Translations under genes and position numbers: made by a program
In this document: one piece after another, positions 10,079 through 20,673 of the stretch
Layout: every line of letters begins with the position of its first letter
How positions within the stretch are numbered: the first letter of the stretch is position 1
DNA from: Hypholoma sublateritium FD-334 SS-4
Taxonomy: Eukaryota > Basidiomycota > Agaricomycetes > Agaricales > Strophariaceae
NCBI GenBank assembly: GCA_000827495.1
Contig: KN817531.1
Location: forward strand, 124,001-188,000
Length of the DNA: 64,000 nucleotides
Direction of reading: 5' to 3'
Notes under the pieces: generated by a model
Seen by the model: only the letters and a program-made list of their open reading frames with translations
Database searches by the model: none
What the model was told of the DNA's origin: nothing

Positions 10079-12500
10079 TCAGAGAGTACCGTATGCAACC
10101 TCAGCGTCGAGGACCGTCGCTACCACTTTGGCCTCGAGTATCTTATCGTACGGCACCGTCATGATATCTTTGTTGAACACCACAAAGTCGGCCTTCTTCC
10201 CAGGGGTCAAGGAGCCCAGGTCATGTTCAGCAAACGAAGCATAGGCCGCATCAAGCGTCATGCCTTTCAACGCCTGCGCCCTTGTGAGCTTCTGCTCGGA
10301 AAACCTGGCGTGTGGTAAATATCGTGGATGTTCGTGGATATACGGGAAATGCGAATTGCAGGCTTACCACCCTTCGAGGCCGTGTGGAGAAGTGGCATCG
10401 ACATACAGCCGTGACGCCGCGGCGTAGAATCCCAGCAGCGGGTTCACGCCTTCAATTAGGAAGTCAGAGCCGAGCGGGAGGACGCCCTGCGGGGACGCCT
10501 TCGGCAAGGTCTGATACGCATACGCTCCCTTAATCCTGTCTGGGCCCTGGAAGGTACCCAAAATAAGCACCTGAACTTGCGGGGAAAGGTGATGGACGCA
10601 CCAGCCGAATTTGTGCGTACCCCATGTCGGACGTCCTTAATATCGAGTCAGAGGGACGCTGCACCCTAAAATATCGCACCTACGCATGGGTGGGCTGCAC
10701 ACTAGCGATAACTTGACATAAAATCGTCAGTACGCTAAAATAATAGACGCAGAACGAAGCGGCCCACCTCCAAGCTTTCCAATCCGCACTAGATAGGCAG
10801 GTATGAAGATTTGAGCGCGCTCGATGCGCGGACGCGATTCCGTCGCGTTTTTCTTCCACCGCCGCCAAGAATGCGTTCATAGATGTCCAATATGACGTGG
10901 TTCGCCCCATCGCCTATGCAGTGCACGTTCTGCGCATCGAGCTGCGATTAACCAAAAAGCATCGCGTAGAGGCGCGCTGAGTACGTACGGTCTGCCAGCC
11001 ATCCGCCCAGAACTGCCGGATCTGACGCTCGAGCTTCTCGGGGCTGCTGAGCATCAGGCCACTCGTGGCGAGGTCGTGAGAGTATGGCTCTAGAAGCGCG
11101 GCACCCCACGAACCAGGAGCACCTTGCGTGGCCCGTTATCGGCACATTTCTTTTACTTCTAAACTCAAAAGAGACGGACCGTCGGCGATGAGCTTGACGC
11201 TGCGCAGATTCAGGCGCGCGTGCTTCCCGTAGTCGATGAGCTTGGGGAGCGTGTCGCCCCAGTATTCGAGCCGTTGTTGCCCATGAGGTAAAGCCTGTTC
11301 TGCGGCGTTTGAATTCGTGTGAGAGCAAAGTTGACTCTCACAGGCAGCTTTCCCGCGTCTGCAAGCTTTTGGAAGAACGCGATATGGGCTGGCTTAGCGT
11401 CGGCGTCGTGGATGGATGTCAGCCCGTGCGACAGCGCTTGCTTCATGGTCATGTCGAAGAACTCCGTGATCTGCTTTTCGCTCCACGGGGGGATGGGGAT
11501 CAAGTCCATCGCATTGTCAACGAACGCGCCTGATCAGACGCAATCAGCGGTGCTTCCGGTCTGCATAAATTAGCCTGTGAACCTGTTGGATTGCCTTCAG
11601 CATCTCGCATGATGAGGCCTCCTTTGACTTGTTCAGGCAAATTGGGCATGAGCTCAAGCGCGGCGGGGGACACCCAGCGCGCATGACCGTCAACGCGGCT
11701 CAGCGAGATAAGCCTGTCTTTGAGCAGCTGGTCCGCCACCAGATCTGCCTGTACGGAGTCAGGTCGTCAACCGCATCAAGACGTACATTGCCGCGCATCC
11801 GGACACGCTCAGCGAGCCGAGCCGCTGGATTGAAGGCATGGGCTGGGACCAGACTAAGTGGCCCAGGGCACAGTTCCCCACCGCGGTACGTTGCTCACTT
11901 GTTCAGCTGTATTGGGCCTGTGTTCTAGCTGTGCGATTCTGCGGACGGTGAGAAACTTGCAGCGAGTGTGCGGAGAGTGGGACAAGCGGGCGAGCGTACC
12001 TTGGACAGATACAGCGCCCATGAGTCAGAGCGGCAGTTGGTTCATATATCCGTACTCTATGACGTGGGCATGGGCATCTAATCAAAATAATGTTCAGCAG
12101 AAGATCTATACAGTGTATAGCTAACAGCGCACCTGCCAGCCCGGGGACGAGGATTACATCTTCATGTAGGTGTATAACCATGGTAAACCGCACCACGGCC
12201 AATCGGTCCACAAACCACCATAGAAAGAAGTTACTGCCTTCGAAGTAGCGCTGAGGGCGCACGACCTTATCTACCGGAAGAGTCAGGCAGAACACGTGAA
12301 GAGTGCCTAGGGGGACACACCGCAGCTTCCAACATGCACGATACGCGCATTGCAAACGGCGATACACTCCGCGCGAGGCACTGTGTCGTCGGCGGTGTAG
12401 ATGTTCCGCGACGGTGAGCACACAGCGTACGACGACTGCAACGGGTAATTGAGAAACACGAGCCCTGCGCTCAGCGTGACGCCAAAACCCAGCACTGGGT
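10079..12500 (-). pseudogene. Amidohydrolase family 3 (YtcJ-like) pseudogene with an inverted exon
   Basis: Pieces in order along the minus strand match a membrane-anchored amidohydrolase 3 protein: hydrophobic N-terminus and NIYTADDTVPRAECIAVCNA (about 12495-12310), the metal-site segment PGLADAHAH created by splicing a 55-nt intron near 12135, SLSRVDGHARWVS (about 11700), DLIPIPPWSEKQITEFFDM (11509), GSWGAALLEPYS (about 11110), NVHCIGDGANH (about 10920), then GVLPLGSDFLIEGVNPLLGF and the C-terminal GMTLDAAYASFAEHDLGSL (10270-10079). Breaks: a TGA three codons after QLPL in the region near 12060, a frameshift near 11265 at the GSN-YWGD position, another near 10850 in the GGGGKK region, and the exon carrying RIKTYIAAHPDTLSEP, which lies on the opposite strand at 11761-11942. 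Enzymes of this family hydrolyse amide-type bonds with one or two metals; this copy cannot encode one. Confidence 0.8.
11761..11942 (+). other. Inverted exon of the amidohydrolase pseudogene
   Basis: On the plus strand, 11763-11884 reads VVNRIKTYIAAHPDTLSEP, then SRWIEGMGWDQTKWPRAQFP-T-A, and is followed by a donor GTACGT and an intron ending TTCTAG about 43 nt later. This is the family segment expected between the HAHxxEYGYM exon and the ADQLLKDRLISLSRVDGHAR exon, both of which are on the minus strand. Turning the interval between a CAG on the left and a CTG on the right rebuilds an acceptor (CGCAG) on one side and an open exon start (LCDSDSVQADL) on the other. Confidence 0.8.
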
Positions 12501-13572
12501 GGAGTTGCTCTCCGAGTCAGTCGCGTGCGTTTGGAGATTTCTGCGGGGTTCCCTGGAAAGCTTCGAGTCCATGTTGACGTGTTCGATTGTTGAATATCCA
12601 GGGGTTTTTAGTGTTTTGTTTGCATTCCTGGAGCAATAGCGGTCGTGTGCAAGTTGCAGATCGACTTGGAGTCCATAAAGCATTCCGAACGTTCAACGTT
12701 TAACGTTCGTCGACATCTATCATCCACAACCTCCGGAGTGTACGTATGAGTATGGTTGTGGTCGAGCGAATTCAAAACGAGAGGACATGCCTTCCGGGCA
12801 AGATCCGCTTTTGGCGCTTCTTTCTCATACTACGCCATCGCGTGATCAACATCAATCAATCGGTGACCACCGTGCGTGGCCGCACTGCAACGCTCCGTCC
12901 CACAAACCAAACCTGCCAGTGACTGCAGTGCAAGTCAATGACGGTGCGCTGAGGTGTCCATTCACTGGCGTAAATACAGTGTCTTACCTGCACGCAGTGG
13001 TTTTCATGGAAGCTTGTTCAAACGTCCAATTCGAGCTAAGGTTTAAGTTGTTCAAGAAGAAGTTGTCAAGGTGTGCCGGGAAGCAATTTCATTATACCTA
13101 TAAAATAGCTCGAGCTCACCGCTTTGCGCGCCCTCCCTGCGTACTCTTTTCTCTGTTCAAGCTCTGTTATCTGAACTTGCTCGCCTGCATACTTTTCTAC
13201 TCGGGGATTGTGGCCTGTGCCGTCATTGGTGTAAAGGCGAGTACTACCTCTTCCCTGACTCCTTATTTTGCGCGGGTGAAGGGAGTACGAGCACAACCGT
13301 CATGCATGCCAGGATGGCTGCACATCGCGTACACCGCACACATGCTAAATTCCGCTCGTGACGTCTAACCTACAGGCGACGCGGAGGACGCTGGCGTGTG
13401 TGGAAGGTACTACGTGAGTGCACGCTTGGCGGCCACGTACTCTGGGACCCAGGGTGGTGGGTATCCTTTTTTGGTGGATGAGTGGTCTAGTCCCCCGTTC
13501 TACTTTCCACTGGATCAAGTTTTTCAAAGTAGCGTCTACGCTTACGCTTTCATTGCACATTAGGATACGCGG
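12501..13572. other. Upstream region of the dioxygenase gene; no firm gene
   Basis: A 193-codon plus-strand frame (12787-13368) contains one hydrophobic stretch (LCYLNLLACILFYSGIVACA) but has no recognisable domain and no supporting splice structure. I leave it as doubtful. Confidence 0.35.
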
Positions 13573-15218
13573 ATGCCATTCCAGCCCTATAATTTACGGA
13601 GTGCCGCCCGCCTACGGGGAGTAACTGCCTTGCCCATCTTATCGGACATCAATGTCGAAGGCTACGTCACTACGGCTGTGCTTGCAGAAGATAAACGATT
13701 CGAGGAAGATGACATGGACGACGCCGAGGGAGTTGAGCTGACTCTACGCCCTTCTTCTCCCTTGAGTGACTCGGACTCTGGCCTAAACTCAGATGCGGAA
13801 GAAGGATCTCTCAGCACTCCACAGGCCGGCTCCAGTATGCAGGTCGCTCCTCCGCCTGGTGGTGCAGAAAAAGCTAGAAAACGCAAGCGATCTAAGCAAA
13901 AGCGAAAGGATAAGCGTACCTGTTTTGCTACAGACTCGACTTTGCATCCTGCGGAACATTACGCTGCCAAACCGCGTGTCACAGCTAGTAAACTCAAGGA
14001 AGGCAAAGCATACAAAATTTCAGGAGATATTTCGAATCTTCCAACGACTTCTGGAGGTTCATGGACCGGAAAAAGACAGCAGGGCATTGGAGACGAGCCT
14101 TGGGAACTCTCGACGCTCATGGATGCCAAGTTCAAATATCTGGATTGGAATGGAATGTAAGTCCTATTTCAACGACGTAGTGTTTAATTTGTTATCTAAG
14201 TCCCTCCCGGCATACTAGCGATACCATTTTCATTGTAGATGCCAAAGATCGGATTTCAACAGTACTTGTTGGTAGACCCAACGATCCTGAATGGTCAGGA
14301 GCATGTGATGATGCGACGCAAATTCTGCATGAAGTTCGAGAAGCAGGAATAGCCTCTGAATCTTTTCTTGATAAATACCTTTTTCACCGTCGTGGAGATT
14401 TTGTTGCTGTTCCGGTTGGCGTTTCTTTCGGTGGAGGTCAAAAGGTATGTAAACGCTCTCTCTTGACATGGTTGATGATGTATAAAGCTTTGCACATGAA
14501 TAGCTGCCCGGAAATCTAGTCCACTCAAAGGCCCGTCAGCATCTTATTCACAGGCTGTTGTCGCATAAAAGTATCAAGCGAATTGCCGGGTTTCAGTCAA
14601 GTACGTTTGGTACTACTTGACATAAAAATATGAAAGAGTGTTTACTGATATAACTTATTAGGTGCATTTGCAGCATTTGCACCCAAAATGTATAAATTCT
14701 ATGCAGTCACACTTGGAAAGCTGTTCAACCATCATCACACCCTTCAGCACAATTTTCGCAATAGCATTTTCCCCGCTGTCAGCTTCAATCTTGGGCCCGC
14801 AACAGTCGCCCTGGACCACCTTGATTACGGCAACTTTTCTAGTGGCATGTGTGCTCTTACGGCTCTTGGAAGTTACAATCCCCAAAAAAGTGCACATTTC
14901 ATCCTTTTTCCTTTCCGCATCGTGACCGAGTTCCCCCCTGGATCCACGATTATCATTCCGTCTGCCTGTTTGAACCATGGCAACACACCCATTCAAAACG
15001 GGGAAACTCGTATGTCTATTGCTCAATACGCGGCAGGAGGGCTTTTCCGCTACGTCGAATATGGATTTACCACCGTCAAATCCCTACTCTCAACTGCAGC
15101 TGGAAAGGCAAGAAGGGTGCAAATTGATATGGAGGCAGGTGAGCGGTGGAAAATGGGAATTGATTTATTTTCCAAGTACAGTGAATTAGCCACAGACGTC
15201 GCGGAAGTATATAGATAG
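13573..15218 (+). CDS. TET/JBP-like 2-oxoglutarate/Fe(II) dioxygenase (487 aa)
   Basis: Four exons (13573-14156, 14219-14444, 14504-14600, 14662-15218) join to 488 codons without a stop; all introns are 59-62 nt with GT-AG ends. The N-terminal third is acidic and then strongly basic (KARKRKRSKQKRKDKR, about residues 98-113), suggesting a nuclear protein. Exon 2 carries FIVDAKDRISTVLVGRP and HRRGDFVAVPVGVSFGGGQ. The catalytic-looking core is in exon 4: NLGPATVALDHLDYGN gives an H355-x-D357 pair, and PSACLNHGNTPI with GETRMSIAQY supplies H408 and R419, the expected second iron-binding His and 2-oxoglutarate-binding Arg. From memory, Agaricomycete genomes hold many such proteins and they were linked to the TET/JBP oxygenases that oxidise 5-methylcytosine, often near transposons. 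Substrate is inferred, not shown. It could be another double-stranded beta-helix oxygenase. Confidence 0.7.
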
Positions 15219-16198
15219 TGAATATACATAAATTCAATGCTTTCCCATGTAACACACGCAGTACCTTTTCCGGCGAAAGGTCATCGGTTTGGCCAACATC
15301 GGGAAAAACTTCCACTTAAGGCAATAAGGGCAAATAAGCCCACAATTCGCTTCAACAATCGTGTGTGAGTCATTAATCTTGTACCTTGCTTTATAGGCCT
15401 CGGCGTAGCTAAGAACTGCCTTAAAGTACGATTGATATTTATTAAATAGTGGATCCCAAGTAGTTTAGGTTCTTGTTCAACGTTCAACATGAGCAAATGA
15501 TCATGTGCACTTTTTTGGTCTTAGTACGCACACCAAGTCAGTGAAATCACACAAGCCATAGAGAAGGAAATTTTTTATTCTGACATAGCTATAAGTGGCT
15601 ACAAAATCAGGCAGCCGAAGCTAGTCCATGTTTTGGAATATGAAATGTTATTAAATGGACACACTGCTTCCGCAAGCGAAGGGCGCCCCCTCCCGTGCGT
15701 TGTGTATCCTTCCGTACATACCGTGCCTCCTATTTCTCAGGTAAGCACACCTCACTTGTCGAGACACGCGCGATCTACTCACCTCGCGGGATCGCGTGCT
15801 CCAGTCCGTGTACATGTACCAACGTGGCATTATTCCGGGGGTGGCGTACGACGTTGGCTGCGTGCTGCCCTATATCAACGGTGGGCAGTGGGCCATGCAG
15901 CAAAGCGCGCAGAAGCCAGCACCATTCCGTGCCCTGCCCCAGCACCGGGATATGTACATGCCGCTGTAAAAGGCATGCGGCTACAAACGAACAGGTAAGC
16001 ACCCCGCGTCGTGAACCAGCGCATGACGTATTTACCTGACACAGGGCACCATTGGCGATCGGCAGGCCTGCGCGTCTGTTGTCGGAATGGAAGAGTCGAT
16101 TAGCCAGGGGAGACTCGGACACTGCGGCGTGGATCGCAGAGCCGCGGGTTCGTCTATGTGTATTGACGCTCCGTGCGCAGGTCAAGTGCATGAATGAG
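15219..16198 (+). other. Gene remnant or unrecognised exons
   Basis: Two exon-like pieces are visible: a frame reading MYQRGIIPGVAYDVGCVLPY (about 15811-15970) and a piece after a good intron (donor GTAAGC at about 15993, acceptor CACAG near 16045) reading RPARLLSEWKSRLARGDSD and ending at about 16180. They do not fit into a single frame, so the piece is either decayed or I have the exons wrong. I do not recognise the family. Confidence 0.3.
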
Positions 16199-16275
16199 CC
16201 ACCTAAAGGCAGCAGTTGCTAGGGACCTTTAGGTACCCTTAAATGCGCTGATTTTGACCACCTACAGGTGACGTC
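16199..16275 (+). repeat. Left arm of a dispersed inverted repeat
   Basis: Contains the block GGCAGCAGTTGCTAGGG flanked by ACCTAAAGG on one side and CCTTTAGGT on the other, followed by CCACCTACAGG. The same arrangement recurs in opposite orientation at 19400-19476, 3.2 kb away. Confidence 0.6.
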
Positions 16276-18036
16276 GGGGATTGCCGCCACGTCTATAATT
16301 AGATCGTTGGCACAATCCAACCTCAGCATCTCCCGGCGATGTTAGCCACATCTCCCAGCGATGGTTTGCAAATGCCCGGCATCCTCCGCAATTACTATCA
16401 ATAATCTAAAATTCGATCCTCACCCATGCGTCTTGGGCCACTTTCCATAGTTGTGCGTCAATCCCCGGTGCGTATCCCATGTTAAAATCACCATCCTCCT
16501 CTCGCCCATCTGATCAAAGCACAGCCGCGGTATTGAATCCACATGCACTGCCAGGACACTATGTGCGATCTGCTACGCCCCGGCCGAGCCGACTCCCATG
16601 CATCTATTCTGGCGAACTTCTCAGTGTTGTTCAGCTGCGCGGTCTCAAGTGACGACGAACTTGCGGTGAACCGAAACACTTCGCCTCCTGCCCCATCGTG
16701 CGCATGCAGACTTCTGGTACCCATCCGCCGCCGCCTCTCGTGACGTCTTCAAGCCCACAGGCGATGTGTGCTGCTGGGTGCAGTCGCAAGCGCCCGGCAG
16801 TTCACAGCTGCACAGTGTCTATCCAGCAGCAGAAAGGAATGCCGAGGCCACGTAGCACCAATGAAGGATAATCAGAAGATGCAAAGATAGCCAAGCCACT
16901 GCGCAAGTGTGTGCCCTGCATATCTTCGGTATCCCACTCCCCCGCTCCCACTCCATGCATGAGCTGCTCGTGGTGGTCGGCGGTCGGCGCCAGCGGCGGC
17001 TCCACGAGAAAAGCGGCCTCGCGATATACCAATGAGTGGTTTGTGGTTACTCTGTCCGTACCGAAGGGAGCTACACCTCCGTAGCGTAAGCAACGCCGTC
17101 TTGGAACGGCGAGAACGGCTGCAGGGCAGCGTCGACGCCTCTGTAGGATCTCGGACGTAGTGCTGTCGTGCCTCATCGACCTCGACACGGTGGGGCAGAC
17201 GTCTGCTCCGCTGGAGGCGTAATGCGCCCTTCCCCGGCTCTGTAAGCTCACAGATCATCCGTCCGTTATCCCCCAGCTGACAGCTATCTTTTCAGAGCCC
17301 ACTGCACATCCTGAAAAGCTTACGGATCGCCTACCCGTTGCCTATTATGTGGGCTTGATGCACCACCACCCTCCCGGAATCTGTAAGTTCGCGGATCATC
17401 CATCCGCCTTGCTTAATTTACTGCCACCCCTCCAGAGCGGCACCAGAGCCCATCATATGTGAAATCGTGAGCTGAAAAGCTTGCAGATCACCCAGTCACC
17501 CCTTGATGCCCCCATTCACGAATCACGAATCACCCTCCTCAATGTATTGCCGCCCTCATATATTCTGTAGGTTCATGGACCATCCGCCATTCCCTACTTA
17601 CATATTGCAAAGTAGATGTTGACCTTGGAACGAGCCACATGCCCCCGCATCCCTCAGCAAGGAGATGACTGTCGACGAGCTCTCCAGAATCCTGGGAAGG
17701 TCGCAAGTAAATGAGTGCCCTATTTCTTCTCTTAGCTACAGCTGGTGGCGTTCTGAACGTCAAATAACCTGCATTTGCCTAAAATACGGTGTGGGTTTAT
17801 TTACGCCGAAGGATACACTGTGTAGTAGATACGAGATCTTGAATCAAATAACACTTTATTCTCTGCTGTATAGTCTAATCTGAGGATATGCTGAGCCTGT
17901 ATCCATTGTTCGATGGTTGAAATTGCCACTAACAACACTTTTTGTGCGAAATAATGCAGCTATGGTGGTGGTACTTGGGAATCCACCGTGGATTTTGCTT
18001 GGGATCTTGCGTGCGTCGCTAATATCCTGCTAGGCG
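16276..18036. other. No supported gene; repeats inside
   Basis: The interval between the left arm of the inverted repeat and a decayed gene holds only short frames and a series of degenerate repeats at 17240-17593, described separately. Confidence 0.4.
17240..17593 (+). repeat. Five degenerate copies of a CTGTAAGCT...GATCATCCGTCCG unit
   Basis: Related 26-32 bp blocks start at 17240, 17311, 17381, 17472 and 17565 (spacings 71, 70, 91 and 93 bp). Each reads roughly CTG(T/A)AAG-CT(C/T)-CGGATCATCC-CCGCC. Alternating copies begin CTGTAAG or CTGAAAAG. Blocks such as TTACTGCCACCC and TATTGCCGCCCTC recur between them, so the true unit is probably longer than the block. Confidence 0.65.
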
Positions 18037-19206
18037 ATGGCTTCCCTTGCGCCCGGCGCCTATGCCCATGCCTACGCGAACACGAGCTCCCGGTCAAGCA
18101 GCGCAAGCCAGCACGTCACCCCCGCCGGCGCCGTCCTGCGTGCGACGCTCGTCAGTCTCATGCTCACCACCGGCGCCTCGGACGACAGCGCCGGACTGGC
18201 GTCAGCCTTCAGGCTCACTCTACACGGGCGCAAGCACAAGGATGCCGACAAGTCCGACCGCAAGGTGCGTTATCTCTCTCCTCCCCTCTGTGGGTCTGCT
18301 CTGATTTACCTCCTATAGCCACCCCATCGCCCTGCTGGCGCCCATGTCCTCGCAGATAATAGATATCGAGATCACGACGCGCTTGCTGCTCACGATCAAC
18401 ATGACATTCGAGGCGGCGACTACGCACCGCGGTCCGCCAGGCGCGCGAGATCCGTATGCTCCACCGTTGCCTGCGCAAGACGCGGCTTGACTTCTCCAGG
18501 CGCACATTCCATGTAGGCGACGCGCTTGGGACAAAGACAAAGACATAGCAAAGGGACCGGGGGGATGGCGAGGGAGAGTGGCATGAAGGCGAAGCCTGAA
18601 GGAGGTGACGCAGCGTACCGCCGCATAGCACAAGCCCAAGCACATGCACAGGCCCGGTATCCCCCTCCCTCGTGTGCCCCACCCTTCCTGGGGATGGCCT
18701 CTTTGCGCCCGCGGACTGCGCGCCGAGCATGCGCGATGCGGCGAACATTGACTCAGCGGACGTGCGTTCAAGGTTGGACGCGCTGATTGCAAGTGGGGCG
18801 GCGGGGGGTGTGGGGTTCAGCCTGTCAGGGTGGTAAAAGAGGTCAGGTTGAGGCCGCGGACAAGGGCCAGACGGGTGCGGGCAGCGCGAACGAGGTGCGC
18901 CCACACTTTCTGTAAAATACCCGCTTTCTATTAACGTCGCCCACTGCAGATCCTGCGCGACGGGGACCCCGCGCTCCTGCGCGCCGTGCATGACAAACAC
19001 GCTGCACGAGCTGCCAGTGGCTGAGCAAAGCGGCGGCGCTGCGCGCGAGCGAGCGCATGGACGAGCAGCGCCGCGCAGAGGCTCAGCTCGTGGGCCAACA
19101 CAGTCATGCTGATCATACTCGTCGCCGCCGGGTTTGCCATCCTCATCGTCTGCGGATTCCGGATGGTTGCTGTAGAAATATATCCCTGCGCGATGCCTAT
19201 TAATTA
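18037..19206 (+). pseudogene. Decayed gene with a C-terminal membrane segment
   Basis: An ATG-started exon (MASLAPGAYAHAYANTSS to the lysine-rich KHKDADKSDRK) ends at a donor GTGCGT near 18265; acceptor CTATAG near 18319 follows. Further open pieces are LRTAVRQAREIRMLHRCLRK (about 18415-18545), MRDAANIDSADVRSRLDALI (about 18735), AADKGQTGAGSANE before a donor GTGCGC at 18897, then ILRDGDPALLRAVHDK and RMDEQRRAEAQLVGQ, and finally a hydrophobic VMLIILVAAGFAILIVCGF (about 19107-19160). The pieces change frame at least twice, for example at a TGG-TAA near 18836 and between the coiled segment and the membrane segment. I do not recognise the family; a tail-anchored membrane protein is suggested by the last segment. 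Confidence 0.5.
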
Positions 19207-19399
19207 AATCCATTGAAATTGTAATACACTAAGCGCAAATCATCGCTACCCATGCGCTGAGTAAAAAAAATGTTGAGATGATATTGTGCGGATGGAGCCA
19301 GACAACCGACCATCTATGAGCGATGGTAGACCGAGCTGCCATCGTTCAGGGATTGACGATTTAATATCTATAAATGGATTTGGGTGGAGGATCATCGAA

Positions 19400-19476
19400 G
19401 CGATTTTGCCTGTTAGGTGGGTTCCTGGAGTCAAATAACCCCACCTAAAGGCCCTAGCAACTGCTGCCAATGGTGG
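19400..19476 (-). repeat. Right arm of a dispersed inverted repeat
   Basis: Reverse complement carries GGCAGCAGTTGCTAGGG followed by CCTTTAGGTGG, then CCCACCTAACAGG, matching the order seen at 16199-16275. No target duplication was resolved. Confidence 0.6.
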
Positions 19477-20673
19477 AATGAGCTGGCTGCTGCGCGTAGT
19501 GAAAGAGCCGTAGTACGTACTATGTCCGTGGATCATGCCTTGGCCCGATGAACGATGGGCAGTCGTCGCATGTTCCGCAGCAGTGAAGCCCGGGCGACAT
19601 GGGGCTGAAATGGAACTGGGGAACCGTTGGGTTCCAGCCCGAGTTAGGCGGGACGGCAAAGAACGGTGCCTGCGGAGGCGACGAAGCTCGGGAGGGCCGT
19701 GCGTATGAACGGCGGCGTCCAGACCGCGTCGAAGGAGGTGACGACCTGGGGCTGTAAACATAAGTTAGTTACATCCGAGAACGGCGGTAGCTTACTCCAA
19801 GCTCACTACCAAACAAATTAAATACAATCGATATCCGCACATAGCACGCCCGTCAGCGTATCCGCAGGCATGGCGCAGACGTTTCCAACTCAGTGGGCAG
19901 GGTTGCGCCACCCAGGTCTAAAAATGCTCGCATACCCTGAGATTTCCAGAATTCCCTTTACCGCATTATGATTTCAGCTCGAATGCAGCCCCTTCGAAAA
20001 TGCGATATATAGCTAAATGATTGAATGCGAGTCACAGCTGGGCCGACCACTGGCAACTTAGGCTTCACGACACAACCGATTCCGGCACGAAGGACTGAAG
20101 CAACAAAGTCACTCCAAGGCACTAGCAAATCCATCCCAATCTCCGATATGTTGGCGATTGAAACTCTTGGTTTGAAACATTCAACAATCAGAGTACTGGT
20201 CACCGTAATGATAATAGTGTTGTCTCAGCATATCAATCTGATCCCAACAAAACATCACGTCTAGTAAGTACGTTTCACCTCGTCGACCCGGGTATCCTTG
20301 TGCTCAAAGTGCGCAATAAATTGTCGAACTCCAGTGATGTTTGCCTTGTGTTTGCCACCCGCTGCCGTAGTAGTTGCTTGTCCTTGAACTTGAACTCACC
20401 ACTTCAAGGCAGCTCAAAATATTGTCCACCTTCTTGCCTCAATAATCAATTCTGCCTTGGGTACTTTCGGCAGATAATTTCAGTTGCATTTTCTATCTGC
20501 CTTGGGTTCCTTGGCAGAGGGAATTTTCTTTGTCAGATAGTACCAGCTGGTATTGACCAATCCACCTGCATTGGGCACCCCTTTGCAGTTTGATATCATT
20601 CTTCAGATTCAACTGCTTACCAAATAACTTTTTATTTAAATCTCTCCGTGTATTCTTTCAGGCCCAGGAATAG
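19477..20673. other. Upstream flank of the Plavaka transposase
   Basis: No gene supported. From about 19950 the sequence becomes AT-richer. Between 20330 and 20560 short blocks recur in both orientations (TCTGCCTTGGG, TTGGCAGA, AAGGCAG, TTGCCTTG), as is usual for the subterminal repeats of CACTA-type elements. I could not place the outer terminus. Confidence 0.45.
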
